Below, piece by piece: positions 1-9,151 of a DNA stretch of 64,000 nt. Position numbers and translations under genes: made by a program. A model generated the notes under the pieces. It worked only from the letters and a program-made list of their open reading frames with translations, ran no database searches and was not told the DNA's origin. How positions within the stretch are numbered: position 1 is the first letter of the stretch; each line of letters begins with the position of its first letter. The stretch comes from Arthrobacter sp. efr-133-R2A-120 (lineage in GTDB: Bacteria; Actinomycetota; Actinomycetes; Actinomycetales; Micrococcaceae): assembly GCF_030209835.1 (NCBI RefSeq), contig NZ_JARVRF010000001.1, positions 1-64,000 of the forward strand, in the 5' to 3' direction.

Positions 1-43
1 TGACCTGACCGCGTATTTCCGGGGCGACGTGGTTCAACTTATT

Positions 44-64
44 TGAGACAGGACACCTGTCTCA
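44..64. repeat. Short perfect palindrome, possible abutted IS ends
   Basis: Two 9-bp arms (TGAGACAGG and CCTGTCTCA) surround a 3-bp centre. The same core, GTCCTGTCTCA, recurs at about 902-912 and 1185-1195. Recurrence of the core next to gene-poor DNA suggests ends of insertion sequences, but no transposase is visible beside it. It sits just upstream of the first gene and may replace that gene's native promoter. The IS family is not recognised. Confidence 0.35.
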
Positions 65-68
65 GGGG

Positions 69-755
69 TTGAACTTAGATGAGACGCGACAGCTGCTTGA
101 GAGTATGGACTCCATGGATAAGTTTGCAGCCAGGAACATAGGTGGATCGGACGCTGTCCTGGAGGTTCGTGTGGAGCTCGTCGGCGGCGTGCCTACAATT
201 TGGCGTCAGTTTGAGATCCTGGGCTCCATGGCTCTGAAACAGGTACACAAGGTCTTGCAGGCAGTCTTTGGCTGGGAGGACGCGCACCTGCACAGGTTCA
301 CAACACATGATCCCTTCGCCCCGCTGCGGCCGGTAAACGGCGAGATTCCGGAAGTCCTGCAGTGGCTACCAAGGCAGGAATGCGAAGAACCGGGAGATAT
401 GCCTGAAGAGGAGTGCACCCTGGACCAGCTACTCGACCTGAGTTCAGGCGCAGCCTTCTACGAATACGACTTCGGCGACAGCTGGCTGCACCGGATCGAA
501 CTGAAGTCCCGTTGGCCAGCAAATGACGACACTCCACCGGCTCTGCTGATTGACGGCGGCCGGCGCGGCCCGCTGGAAGACTCCGGAGGATTTCCCGGCT
601 ACGAGGAGATCATGGACGCCCTCGCCGACCCGTCCCATCCTGGCCACGCCGAACGTTCCGCCTGGGTGGCCGGCATGACCGGTTCCGATAAGCCTTTCGA
701 CCCTGCATTCCTGGACATCGCGGCAGTGAACCTGGCGCTGGCCGAGGAGTTCTAA
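69..755 (+). CDS. Plasmid pRiA4b ORF-3-like protein (IS1096 passenger type)
   Basis: 228-residue protein of the pRiA4b ORF-3 family, often carried by plasmids and insertion sequences; its biochemical role is unknown. Family hallmarks visible are the N-terminal beta-rich stretch ending in PTIWRQFE, the LHRF segment after a Trp-rich helix, and the central YEYDFGDSWLHRIEL motif at about residues 131-145, followed by GGRRGPLEDSGGFPGY. The TTG at 69 is the most upstream start; ATG codons at 105 and 114 are plausible alternatives and there is no strong ribosome-binding site for any of them. The 5' end lies almost on the palindrome at 44-64, so the true start may have been altered by a mobile-element junction. 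A second family member, in fused form, lies at 46649-47866. Confidence 0.8.
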   Translation: MNLDETRQLLESMDSMDKFAARNIGGSDAVLEVRVELVGGVPTIWRQFEILGSMALKQVHKVLQAVFGWEDAHLHRFTTHDPFAPLRPVNGEIPEVLQWLPRQECEEPGDMPEEECTLDQLLDLSSGAAFYEYDFGDSWLHRIELKSRWPANDDTPPALLIDGGRRGPLEDSGGFPGYEEIMDALADPSHPGHAERSAWVAGMTGSDKPFDPAFLDIAAVNLALAEEF

Positions 756-859
756 CCCCCGGATTTTGGGGTGAAAAGGCCCAATCCTTAACGCCAGGCA
801 CAGCGCCTTCCATGCACGCCCCCACCCGGTCCTAGCCGCCGCATAATGGACGTTATGTA

Positions 860-893
860 CAGTAATTTAGTTGAAGCTTCAACTAAATTACTG
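860..893. promoter_or_regulatory. Perfect 34-bp palindrome, MarR-type operator candidate
   Basis: The 17-base left arm CAGTAATTTAGTTGAAG is followed exactly by its reverse complement, with no spacer. An AT-rich core with TTGAAGCTTCAA resembles sites bound by MarR-family dimers. No gene starts close to it on either side: the nearest upstream gene ends at 755 and IS-like sequence begins at about 902. It therefore looks like an orphan operator whose target gene has been lost. MarR assignment is an inference from symmetry and base composition. Confidence 0.5.
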
Positions 894-901
894 TGATCTG
901 T

Positions 902-1195
902 GTCCTGTCTCAATTTGATTGGCCAGTTTCACAACTTACTTGGCCGCCTAGGGGTTTCTGGGGTTTGTCTCAGTTGACGGGGCCGCGATGGGTGCTGCCC
1001 GCGCGATGAGGTCGGCGCCGTAGGCATGAAGGGGACCCGCGCGCTGGCGCGCCTGGACGGGTGAACGCGAATTTCGGCTCTTGAATCGCTCGCCCTTGGT
1101 TAGGGGCTTCAGCGCAGGACTTCTCCTCGCGGCAAGCCGCATCGTACGGAATGGCCACTTAAATTGAGACGGTTCCTGCCCGTCCTGTCTCATCC
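902..1195. repeat. Segment between direct repeats of an IS-end-like core
   Basis: GTCCTGTCTCA occurs at about 902-912 and again at 1185-1195, with related TGTCTCAGTTGAC near 966 and AAATTGAGACGG near 1160. Reading frames here overlap each other on both strands and none resembles a known protein. From 756 to 1822 I see no convincing gene; the DNA is probably decayed mobile-element sequence. Confidence 0.25.
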
Positions 1196-1822
1196 GTGCG
1201 CTCTTCAGCTTGCGGAAGGCCCAAGGCCGCCAGAATCCGCTGAACCCGACAACTCGGCTCAGCAGATCCAAGCCACCTCGGGTCCGCGAAAGATTAGAAG
1301 TGGTCCCAATGATCCCCACCATGCGAGTCGGGGGGGCGACGGCGAAGGGTGGTGCGCAGTCGGCACACCGCCCTCCGGCCGTCCGAGATCCGTCTGCTCC
1401 CGCAATCGGTCCGGCGGGTGCGTTGCAGGCCATGGGACGTCGGGTCGGCGCGGTATTTCGCGGACTGCGCGTCAGCGTTCGCAGCGGCACCCCGACTCGG
1501 CCGCGATGCGCGTCCAGGGGTGTCGCCATGCTTTTGGTCAAGCGGCTTGGGAGGGTTTTTCATCGTAGCCTCCGAAATGCTCCGCTGGGTCATCAGGATC
1601 ACCGCCTTTGGGCAGACCTGGCGTCTTTGCCCGGGCGTCCTTCGCGATCGCGACTCGGAACTGGCCTCCTCGCTTTTGGAGCTCTTCGGAAGCTGGGTTC
1701 AGGAGGACATATTTGTCGTTACATACTGTAAAAATTACATAATTTGCAGGAGAGGAGTTGCATTGGATGCAAAAACTCCCACCTGTGTGGCTGAATTGAC
1801 CGCAGGGCTGCTCGCCGCTTCG

Positions 1823-2029
1823 TCAAGCGTTGTTAAGTTGCTCAAGCACTGAGCCAAGCACGAGCGCGTCGTTATCTGAAAGTGCGTGCTGGCCATGGAG
1901 AACGGCATCCAGATCTGCTCTACCGGCACCGCCGCCCTTTGCTCGAAACATGACCCACAGATATGGCAGGGCGAAATCGCCGTTATCCAAGCCGTCTCGG
2001 ACCTTCCGTAATACGTCCTCAATATCCAC
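1823..2029 (-). CDS. Small hypothetical protein (68 aa)
   Basis: A short frame with natural-looking amphipathic composition starts at GTG with a GGAG ribosome-binding site about 6 bases upstream. The protein has a Leu/Val-rich N-terminal helix, a Gly-rich middle (AKGGGAGRADLD) and a Leu-rich C-terminus. No domain is recognised. It sits alone in gene-poor DNA, so it may be the remnant of a larger gene; longer frames across the same bases have implausible composition. Confidence 0.4.
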   Translation of the reverse strand: MDIEDVLRKVRDGLDNGDFALPYLWVMFRAKGGGAGRADLDAVLHGQHALSDNDALVLGSVLEQLNNA

Positions 2030-2332
2030 CAGAGCTCCAATCCTCGATTTTGTTTATGCATCGCGCTCAGCCATCGGAGTAATGAGTACGTTCCGGCTAC
2101 GCGGTGCCTGCACAGCGGCCGGCATTCATCGACCCGAAAATACGGCCGGCAAGCGGTGGCCAGCCCTGTCCCGCGAGGACACTCAGGGTCTGCTACGCCA
2201 ATGGGCTTCGCAGGGTGACATGACCGCTGGATCGGGAGGACTTCGTCCGAAATCCCCATGTGAGTGAGTACGGACGGTTCGGCGCCGTCCTGGTCCATTG
2301 GGCGAAGAGCGCGGGTCAGACCTGCTACAGGG

Positions 2333-2539
2333 TCAATCGATTATCTGATAGGTGAGTCCCCTGGGAACGGATGTACTGACCTCGATGGTGTAGCGGCCGG
2401 CTCCTTTTCTGGTGATCAAGATCCCGTTGCCGGACCCTTGTGCCAGCGGAATAAGCTTGGCTTCAGCGCGGCTGAGGCTCGTGTCCAGCATCCCGGGATC
2501 ATCGATGGTGATGTGGAGGTTTGAGGATGGCTGCTGCAT
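2333..2539 (-). CDS. Small hypothetical protein (68 aa)
   Basis: The ATG start is preceded by a strong GAGGGAG ribosome-binding site at a suitable distance. The product is short, soluble and beta-rich, with segments such as SNLHITIDDPG and GRYTIEVSTSVPRG. No family is recognised. It is separated from the ribokinase-like gene (2864-3805) by about 320 bases in which no gene is seen. Confidence 0.55.
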   Translation of the reverse strand: MQQPSSNLHITIDDPGMLDTSLSRAEAKLIPLAQGSGNGILITRKGAGRYTIEVSTSVPRGLTYQIID

Positions 2540-2863
2540 GATACTCCCTCTTTCGGTGGTGGGGGATCCGCGTGTGCTCTCGGCTGTCGTAAACGGATGA
2601 GTTGAGGACTTGTCCGGGCTCCGTGGGAAACGTCCGTGGATAGGAGGATCGAAATTCGAACGCCGATTCGACTCCCGGATGCAGGGGCTCTAGTCATCGC
2701 CCACGGAGGACGCAATCGGGAATCGGTCCCGTTCGATCAATGAGTCCGGAGTCTTGTCGATCATGTCAACGACGGAGGAGCCAGGGCGGACCACCCGAGA
2801 CTGGCGTGGCAGACGGGCGGCCGCGCTCCCCCTTACCAGGCTTGGCTGGCGATCAGCGTTGTC

Positions 2864-3805
2864 TTAGCCAGCTACTCCATCCATCCAATGCGAGAGTTCG
2901 GCTTTATCCGCATATGAGGACTGCGCGCCGCGATGTTCGGCGGCAAATCCTCCCGCCGCGTTGGCCAGGCGCACCGCCAGATTCAGATCGTCACCCAGGG
3001 CAAGCCCGTAGGCCAAGGCCCCCGTGAACGCATCTCCACAGCCAGTGGTGTCTACAGCATTGGCTGGGAGGGCGGGAATTTGTTCAACCTTGAACTCCGG
3101 GGTACCCGCCTGGACCCGCTGGACGGTCGTGGCTCCGGACGCGCCCAGAGTGACGACCGCGTTGGCCACTCCGCAAGCAATCAGACGATCAGTCAGGGCT
3201 GAGAAATCACCGTTACTGAATGGATTCGGTTGGTTGACGAAAAGAGCGGCCTCGCGCTCGTTCATGACCACCACATCGACGAGGCTCAATAGCTCGTCCG
3301 GCAAGTCTTTGAACGGGGACAGGTTCAAGATGACCCGAGCTCCAATTCGTCTGGCGGTGAGCGCAGCCTCAAATACGGTTTCCACCGGAGTCTCCAGCGC
3401 AAGACAGATCAAATGGCTGCCGGAGATGCCTGCTTCGCCGACGTCGGCTGGCCGCAGCTCGTCGTTGGCCCCGGCGATCACGGTGATCATGTTCTCCCCG
3501 TCCGCATCCACGTGGATGATCGCCCGGCCTGTTGGGAAACCGGCAAGCCGTTTGGTAAATCGTGTATCTATCCCGAGGTCCCGGGCGTGCCCCAGGAGGT
3601 ACTCGGCCCCCGGATCGTCCCCGACAGCCCCAATGAGCCGGACAGCGCCGCCGAGGCGGGCTGCCGCGGCTGCCTGATTGAAGCTCTTCCCACCCGCTGT
3701 TTCATCCAGGCCGTAGCCCATCAGCGTCTCGCCTGGTTGCGTAAAACGCTCCACGCGGACATTGGTGTCCAAGTTCAAAGATCCCACCATCGTGATGAGT
3801 GTCAT
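2864..3805 (-). CDS. Ribokinase-like PfkB family sugar kinase
   Basis: 313-residue PfkB kinase that probably phosphorylates a pentose such as ribose at the 5-hydroxyl using ATP, in the cytoplasm. The N-terminus (MVGSLNLDTNVRVERF) carries the family substrate-binding start; GGKSFNQAAAAARLG is the first PfkB signature at about residues 38-52, with Ser-Phe replacing the usual Gly-Ala. The second signature, DTTGCGDAFTGAL at about residues 249-261, keeps the catalytic Asp. Length is typical of ribokinase. It lies 32 bases after the GntR regulator gene on the same strand, so the two are probably co-transcribed. It could handle ribose released by the nucleosidases of this island; exact substrate is uncertain. 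Confidence 0.85.
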   Translation of the reverse strand: MTLITMVGSLNLDTNVRVERFTQPGETLMGYGLDETAGGKSFNQAAAAARLGGAVRLIGAVGDDPGAEYLLGHARDLGIDTRFTKRLAGFPTGRAIIHVDADGENMITVIAGANDELRPADVGEAGISGSHLICLALETPVETVFEAALTARRIGARVILNLSPFKDLPDELLSLVDVVVMNEREAALFVNQPNPFSNGDFSALTDRLIACGVANAVVTLGASGATTVQRVQAGTPEFKVEQIPALPANAVDTTGCGDAFTGALAYGLALGDDLNLAVRLANAAGGFAAEHRGAQSSYADKAELSHWMDGVAG

Positions 3806-3837
3806 TTTGACCTTCCGGGATTTACATATTCGATAAC

Positions 3838-4629
3838 TTACGGATGCGGCGCATCGAGGTCGGACGTGTAGTGGAACCGGACCCGGGTTCCGAGCCAGAT
3901 GGTCCTCGACGTTTCCACCAACGAGCCGTCCTCCCGCCGGTTGGTGGACCAGTCGATGAAAAGGGGTGCGTCGACGTCGGTCTCCAGCAATTCCGCCTGG
4001 ACAACACTGGCAAGACCAACTTCAAGAAAGTGGTCCATCCGGAATGAAGCTACGCCCAGGCGCTCCAGAGTCCTCGACAGGGACCCGTCAATCAGGTCGT
4101 CACCTTGTTTCAGGGCCGAGATTCCCTCAACGAGCCAAGAGTCCGTCAGGCCAATGGGCCTGTCGTCCACCCGGTGTAGTCTCTTGAAATGCAACCGGTT
4201 GGCTGCTTGTTCTTCCTCGGTAAGTCCGCGGGTCAGTTCGTATGGCTCCATTTCGACGGAAGTCTCTTTGACCTGGATCGATTCCGCCCGATGCCCGGCG
4301 GCTTGAAAGCGATCACGCCACGGCGCCGTGAGCCCGAGATCGTGCTGCACTAGCTGCGGCCGGTCAGCAACAAACGTGCCTGTCCCCTGCCGTCGTTCCA
4401 CAAATCCGTGATCCGACAGGCTGGAAAGGGCCTGCCGAACCGTGATCCTACTGACGCCGTATATAGCAGCCAATTCATTCTCCGGCGGGATTTGGGAACC
4501 CACTTGTAGGCCCTGGTCGATCAGGGACCTGATGTCTCTTTCAACCTGGGCCCATGCTGGCAACGGAGCCTTTCGGTCGACCATTTTCGCAGCTCGTGCC
4601 AGTTGGCTTGTTCCGCTCTCGTTTGCCAT
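3838..4629 (-). CDS. GntR family (HutC/UTRA) transcription regulator
   Basis: 263-residue regulator. Residues ~20-95 form a winged-helix domain with the typical GntR motif (GSQIPPENELAAIYGVSR then ITVRQALSSL and a wing ERRQGTGTFVA). Residues ~110-260 form a UTRA effector-binding domain that usually senses a sugar phosphate or nucleoside metabolite. It follows the transporter/hydrolase operon (SIS gene ends at 4715) and precedes a sugar kinase, so it most likely controls this island in response to a pathway intermediate. A candidate autoregulatory site lies 27 bases upstream at 4656-4671. Effector identity cannot be read from the sequence. Confidence 0.88.
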   Translation of the reverse strand: MANESGTSQLARAAKMVDRKAPLPAWAQVERDIRSLIDQGLQVGSQIPPENELAAIYGVSRITVRQALSSLSDHGFVERRQGTGTFVADRPQLVQHDLGLTAPWRDRFQAAGHRAESIQVKETSVEMEPYELTRGLTEEEQAANRLHFKRLHRVDDRPIGLTDSWLVEGISALKQGDDLIDGSLSRTLERLGVASFRMDHFLEVGLASVVQAELLETDVDAPLFIDWSTNRREDGSLVETSRTIWLGTRVRFHYTSDLDAPHP

Positions 4630-4655
4630 TCGTTGCCCCTACTCATCCGGTATCA

Positions 4656-4671
4656 ATGATTTATACATCAT
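4656..4671. promoter_or_regulatory. Candidate operator upstream of the GntR gene
   Basis: ATGAT and ATCAT half-sites are separated by six AT-rich bases (TTATAC). The element lies 27-42 bases before the regulator's start codon and overlaps the probable -10 region (TATAAA on the minus strand). Size and symmetry fit a GntR dimer site. Function is inferred from position only. Confidence 0.4.
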
Positions 4672-4714
4672 AACAATATGACAATCGATATTGGGGCAGG
4701 GGGCAACGAGACTT

Positions 4715-5674
4715 TTAGCCGATCGGCTGCTCATCCAATTTGATGTGACGGGCATCCATGTTCACAGCACCCCCGCGGAATGGCGGGCGGCCCCAGCGGG
4801 CTGCGGCACCTTCTGCCGTGAATGTTCCGATGGCTGCGGCGGCAAGATCTGCCAGGACTTCTGAACGGATGTCACCGGATGGGGACAGCACCGCCACCTG
4901 TTGCGTTCTCTGGCCAGTGGACGCCAACGCCTCGGCAAGCCGGGAATGCCTGGCCATGCCCTGCCGGCCAACCAGGCTCAGGGCGAGGTATGGCTGCGGT
5001 CCAATGAAATAGTCCACGTGACCGCTTTCTTCCAGGGCTACGCTGCGCACCGGCAACCCGCACGCTTCTATCAGCTTGAGCATCCAGAAATCACCGGCGG
5101 ATCGCATGTCCGGCAGGGTCAGCACGGAGATGCCGCTTGGCGCTTCGGACGGCAGCGCCTCAACAGCGCCAGCAATGATCTGCATGCTCATTTCGAGTAT
5201 CCGGGCGAGGTCTCTGGTGGCACCTTCTGTGTGGACGCCTGACAACGAGGCCACTCCGAGACCCAGCATCAAGTGCCCTGCACACGGGATGACCTCCGCC
5301 AGCTGCAGGCTGGGCACCGGCTGAACTTCATCCGCTGCTTCTGCAAGAGGCGAATCCGGGTTGGAGGTGATGGCTATGGTGCGCATGCCGCTTCGTTGTG
5401 CCAAGTGCAGGGCCCGGACAGTTGCGCCCGACGTGCCGGAGTGCGAGATGCCGACCAGGGTATCGCAGGAAGCCGGCAGCGCGTCCGCCCAAGTGATGTC
5501 TCCGGATGACATGGCGCGGTGTCCGAAACGGGTCGCGATCATGGCCGATGACAGAGAATCTCCGGATCCGACAAAAACGGCGTTTCCCAAAGGTTTGGTG
5601 CCCGGGACGAGCACGACGTCAGCGGCTGCGTTCAGGGCGTCAACGAGAGTGAGAAGGGATTGGTGTTCTGTCAT
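4715..5674 (-). CDS. SIS-domain sugar-phosphate isomerase/deglycase-like protein
   Basis: 319-residue protein with two SIS-type halves. The first shows the phosphosugar-binding loop GSGDS (residues ~33-37) and SHSGTSGATVRAL (~78-90), followed by AITSNPDSPLAEAAD. The SIS fold binds phosphorylated sugars and catalyses isomerisation or removal of an attached group. The start at 5674 is chosen because it has an AGGAG site and overlaps the upstream kinase stop codon by ATGA; a longer upstream reading is antisense-like filler. Next to a PfkB kinase, it probably acts on that kinase's product. Substrate unknown. Confidence 0.75.
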   Translation of the reverse strand: MTEHQSLLTLVDALNAAADVVLVPGTKPLGNAVFVGSGDSLSSAMIATRFGHRAMSSGDITWADALPASCDTLVGISHSGTSGATVRALHLAQRSGMRTIAITSNPDSPLAEAADEVQPVPSLQLAEVIPCAGHLMLGLGVASLSGVHTEGATRDLARILEMSMQIIAGAVEALPSEAPSGISVLTLPDMRSAGDFWMLKLIEACGLPVRSVALEESGHVDYFIGPQPYLALSLVGRQGMARHSRLAEALASTGQRTQQVAVLSPSGDIRSEVLADLAAAAIGTFTAEGAAARWGRPPFRGGAVNMDARHIKLDEQPIG

Positions 5675-6573
5675 GCCGAATGCTCCTTGATTGCTGTGAT
5701 TTGGTTGAATGGTGAAGTGATGGGATCCGCCCGGGCAAGTGTTGTCGATCCCCAGCCGGCCACAGCGATGCGTGCCACGCTGACTCCTAACATGGCAGCG
5801 GTTACTGCGTCGGCGCCTTTGGCCAAGGCCGCCACGATGGCAGCCGCCGAGGCATCCCCGGCCCCGGTGGTTTCGTGCACCATGGGCGCGGAATCCGACA
5901 CGCTCCACCGTCCGGAATCGGTGACGACGTACATTCCTTCACGGTCCAGGCGGGCAATGACCGGCGCCGCGAGTGCCTCGGCGATTTTCCGTGCTGCGGT
6001 GCGGGGATCCCTGTCAATCAGTGAAAGCTGCACGCGGCTGGGCAGTAAGGCGCAGTTAGGAGGACTGACATCGCGCAAATAGTCCAGGCCCTGCTGCTGG
6101 ACCAAGACCTGGTCCGGGTCTATTCCGACGATTGTGCCCGAGTTTGCGGGAGGGCGGCTGTGCGGTGCCGAATCCAGGAGTCCTGCCAGGCCCGAGTAGA
6201 AGCCCGCTGGGGCGTCACCGTCGCCCGGCGGCAGATCGCCCACGGGGGCGGCAGTTTCCAGCTCGACCGTCCCTTGGGGCGAGGTCGATACGATCCGCCG
6301 GCCCTGGCCGGAGTTGAGGATCCAGACACGGGGTATCGACGCGATCCGGCTGCAAAAATCCAAATTAACATCTACCTGGGCAAAAAGAGCCTCGAATCGG
6401 TCGTCATCGGCGGGAAGGCCCGCGCAAAGCCGAACGGATGTCCCTTCAATCAGCCTCGCACCGAGAGCCGCATAAAGCCCTGGCCCCCCAAGCTGGTCGA
6501 ATTGGCCGCCCTGCGGCGCCGTGACCAGATGATCAGTCGAAAGCCCGCCGCGTATGCCTACGTTCACCGTCAT
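5671..6573 (-). CDS. PfkB family carbohydrate/nucleoside kinase
   Basis: 300-residue kinase-fold protein with the PfkB C-terminal signature ETTGAGDASAAAIVAAL at about residues 246-262, catalytic Asp retained, and a GGPGLYAALGARL N-terminal signature. The sequence between is shorter and more divergent than in ribokinase, so the substrate may be an unusual sugar or nucleoside. The start at 6573 overlaps the YjbQ gene's stop by ATGA, and the stop overlaps the SIS gene start in the same way, so translation is coupled along the operon. It probably supplies the phosphosugar used by the SIS protein. Confidence 0.8.
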   Translation of the reverse strand: MTVNVGIRGGLSTDHLVTAPQGGQFDQLGGPGLYAALGARLIEGTSVRLCAGLPADDDRFEALFAQVDVNLDFCSRIASIPRVWILNSGQGRRIVSTSPQGTVELETAAPVGDLPPGDGDAPAGFYSGLAGLLDSAPHSRPPANSGTIVGIDPDQVLVQQQGLDYLRDVSPPNCALLPSRVQLSLIDRDPRTAARKIAEALAAPVIARLDREGMYVVTDSGRWSVSDSAPMVHETTGAGDASAAAIVAALAKGADAVTAAMLGVSVARIAVAGWGSTTLARADPITSPFNQITAIKEHSA

Positions 6574-7013
6574 GAGAATGACTGGACAGCGTACTGAACC
6601 GTGCGGTCCCGCGCACCGTCCAGTTCCAGCAAGTAGATGCCCTGGCTGTGGCCGATGGCGAGCTTGCCTTGAGAAACCGGAAGCTGCAGGGACTGGACTC
6701 CGAAAACACATCGGACGTGAGCTGCAGCATCCTGCGGCCCGTCATGCAAGTGAACGAACGGGCGGGTGACCGGGATCTGTTCTTCGATGAAGAGCCTGAT
6801 GTCCTGGAGCGTCGTCCCGTCGACGCCGGAGTTGAAGATCAGCGTGCAGGTGGTATGCGGAAGAAAGACGTGCAGGAGGCCTTCGCCACTGTCTGTCGGC
6901 ACGGCGGCCCGGAGCTGTTCCGTCACATCGACGTACGTCACGGGGTTGGCAAAGCCTTGGTCGGGTTTCGTGTTGACCGCAAAGCTATTCCATTTTGCGC
7001 TGGTGGTTGACAT
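6570..7013 (-). CDS. YjbQ/UPF0047 family protein
   Basis: 147-residue protein of the YjbQ family (secondary thiamine-phosphate synthase fold). The family hallmark is visible: LLHVFLPHTTCTLIFNSG at about residues 48-65, and the C-terminal GKLAIGHSQGIYLLELDG, whose His residues and Gly-rich turns build the active-site trimer pocket. Start at 7013 is preferred over 7052 because of an AAAGGGA ribosome-binding site. The family's physiological reaction is unsettled; location between a glycohydrolase and a sugar kinase suggests a role in processing the same substrate here. Confidence 0.85.
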   Translation of the reverse strand: MSTTSAKWNSFAVNTKPDQGFANPVTYVDVTEQLRAAVPTDSGEGLLHVFLPHTTCTLIFNSGVDGTTLQDIRLFIEEQIPVTRPFVHLHDGPQDAAAHVRCVFGVQSLQLPVSQGKLAIGHSQGIYLLELDGARDRTVQYAVQSFS

Positions 7014-7054
7014 GGGTTTCCCTTTCGAGAGTTGGTTGGTTTCTTGCGCCATTT

Positions 7055-9151
7055 CTATAGCGCGCGCACGCTGAAGCCGTCGGCCGTGAGAGTTCCTCTT
7101 TCAACGAGGAAACCCGCCCCTCCCCCGTGGCGGCAATCGGTTCTGGCTTCAAGTTCCGTTGCTCCGTTAACGGTGACGCTGAGCTGGTCGCCGACACAGC
7201 GGAAGGCCACGTCGTATGTTTCATCCAGGACGTAGCCGAAATCCGTTTCGGCAAGGACTTGCCGCGTTTCATCGAGCTGCCTGATGATCTGCAGTCGCCG
7301 GGATCCGGTGAACAAAGCTGCAATGAATCTTCGGTGCCCACGTGCCCGCAAGACCAGCCCGCCGCTGTGGTGAAGGGAGTATTTCAGGTTCGACCGAACT
7401 TCATAGTCAATCCATTCCCTCGTTCCGGTGGTGACAACGCCCAGCGTCTCCGGGTGGGACACGGAATAGGTGCTGGCGAAGTCGGCCTCGAAGTTTTTGG
7501 CCGAACTCACCCAGGGCGCCAAGCCGCTGGGTTTCGTGTCCCAGATTGAATTGAGGAGGACCCCTCGCTGCTCAAATTGGCGGGGCGCCCCGCGCCAGTC
7601 GATCTCGTGGATTCGGATATCGGCCGGTTCCCCGCCGGCCGGCGAGACCTCGATGCCCAAACGGAATGGAACAAGGTTGCCGCACGCGGGTATCTCCCAC
7701 TCGACCACAGAACCGGCGGTGCCGACTTCGAAGAAGCCACTGTGCTGCGTCTGCAGCCCCTCGTGGTCCGAATACAGCGCGAACAGCCGCACGCTCGCGG
7801 ACGTGGATGCACTGATTCTGGCGGTCACTTGATCTGTCGGATAGAGACTGGGGCTGGCCACCGTCGAGAAGTTTGTCATCTCATCCAGAGGGTCCAGGAA
7901 GGTCGGAGTGGAAAAGCTGGCTACCCCGTTGCCCGTTGCAGGTACGTGAAGTGTCAGTGCATTGACCTGGTCTTCGCTGTTCAGGTTGCGCGCCCACGCG
8001 CCGGACCCGCCTTCGAGGTGGGGGCAGACGGTAAATCCGTGCACTGCCCCGGGCATGCGGAAATCAAACCGTGGAATTCTGGGCCCCGTTCCCACCCCCT
8101 GCAGTCGACGGGCTGACCGAACAATCCGGTAGGCCTCCAGGGCCGCGTCGGTAATGCTCTCGCCACCGTCCGCGCTGACAACAATCGCCCGGTCGGCGAC
8201 CGGCTCCCGCAAGTCAGGCACATCCCTGATGGCCTCGATGCCGAGACGGACAGCATTGAGACATCCGATGGTCCCTGCGTTGCTGTCGGTGTCGAATCCC
8301 ACCGAGGCTGCGATCATGACTGCCTTACGAAAGCTGTCACCCCCCACTCGCAGCGCGGCCAGCGACATTGCCGTGTTCGAGAGTGAGTGGCATGGCCCCG
8401 GGTACCGCGCATATCCGTACTTCCGGTCAACCCACTCTCTGACTTCCCGCCAATCGCTTGCTGGCCCCGTGTTCGTATTCACATCGTCAATGAGGATGGA
8501 AAGCCTTGAGTCACGTACGAACGGGGCTGCACCGTCGATGAGTGTGTCAAGATCACTCTCGCCAAAGGCGCTGGCGCGCATTGCCGCGAAAAACGCTGCG
8601 CAATCGAGGGCAACGCCGTCGTGGCTGACGCTCGAAGCGGCCTTGGTCAGGGCGACCGCACGTTCGGGATCGCCAGGACACATCAGGGCATAGGCATCGG
8701 AGAATATTTGTGCCCCGATTTGTTCGGCGAGTGTCTTTCCGTTTCTGCGGACCGACCCGCTTTGCGGGGCACCGACACCGTTTTTCAAGTTGAGAAAGGC
8801 TGTATGCTCCGTCGATCGACCGTAGCCTCCCCACCACAAAATGGTGCGGTCCTCAATAATGTAATTCAGCCACGTGTCTCCCACGTCGGCCGGCCGAATG
8901 CCCGTGGGTACTTTCGCGTCCTCGACAACGCGGGCAAACGTGAGGGTGCCGGAAATGTCATCGTCGGCAACGATCAGGGGGATTCCGATCAACTTGTTCA
9001 CGTAGGTGTCCAGTTGACCGAATTGCGCCCGGATGGACGCATAAGGCCATCCTTCAACCGGCCTGCCCAGGTACACACCGATGAGCTTGCCGAGTATGCC
9101 GGCGTACACCTTGGATTCATAGGTCGGTGAATGAATGTCGAAGTGTTTCAT
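7055..9151 (-). CDS. ADP-ribosylglycohydrolase family protein with C-terminal lectin-like region
   Basis: 698-residue protein. Residues 1-~330 match the ADP-ribosylglycohydrolase fold: N-terminal GILGKLIGVYLGRPVEGW, the metal ligand cluster ADDDISGTLTF (~62-72), and the second binuclear-metal motif GFDTDSNAGTIGCLNA. These enzymes cleave N- or O-glycosidic bonds to ribose. Residues ~400-698 are beta-rich and resemble a concanavalin/LamG-like sandwich (for example TREWIDYEV, FIAALFTGSRRLQII, GGGAGFLVERGTLTADGF), an unusual extension roughly doubling the length. The start overlaps the upstream permease stop by ATGA. No signal peptide is seen, so it is probably cytoplasmic and acts on the imported substrate as a nucleosidase-like hydrolase. 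Confidence 0.82.
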   Translation of the reverse strand: MKHFDIHSPTYESKVYAGILGKLIGVYLGRPVEGWPYASIRAQFGQLDTYVNKLIGIPLIVADDDISGTLTFARVVEDAKVPTGIRPADVGDTWLNYIIEDRTILWWGGYGRSTEHTAFLNLKNGVGAPQSGSVRRNGKTLAEQIGAQIFSDAYALMCPGDPERAVALTKAASSVSHDGVALDCAAFFAAMRASAFGESDLDTLIDGAAPFVRDSRLSILIDDVNTNTGPASDWREVREWVDRKYGYARYPGPCHSLSNTAMSLAALRVGGDSFRKAVMIAASVGFDTDSNAGTIGCLNAVRLGIEAIRDVPDLREPVADRAIVVSADGGESITDAALEAYRIVRSARRLQGVGTGPRIPRFDFRMPGAVHGFTVCPHLEGGSGAWARNLNSEDQVNALTLHVPATGNGVASFSTPTFLDPLDEMTNFSTVASPSLYPTDQVTARISASTSASVRLFALYSDHEGLQTQHSGFFEVGTAGSVVEWEIPACGNLVPFRLGIEVSPAGGEPADIRIHEIDWRGAPRQFEQRGVLLNSIWDTKPSGLAPWVSSAKNFEADFASTYSVSHPETLGVVTTGTREWIDYEVRSNLKYSLHHSGGLVLRARGHRRFIAALFTGSRRLQIIRQLDETRQVLAETDFGYVLDETYDVAFRCVGDQLSVTVNGATELEARTDCRHGGGAGFLVERGTLTADGFSVRAL

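Noticed and set aside
948..1541. Frames near the left end
   Set aside because: Overlapping on both strands with poor composition and no ribosome-binding sites; probably mobile-element debris.
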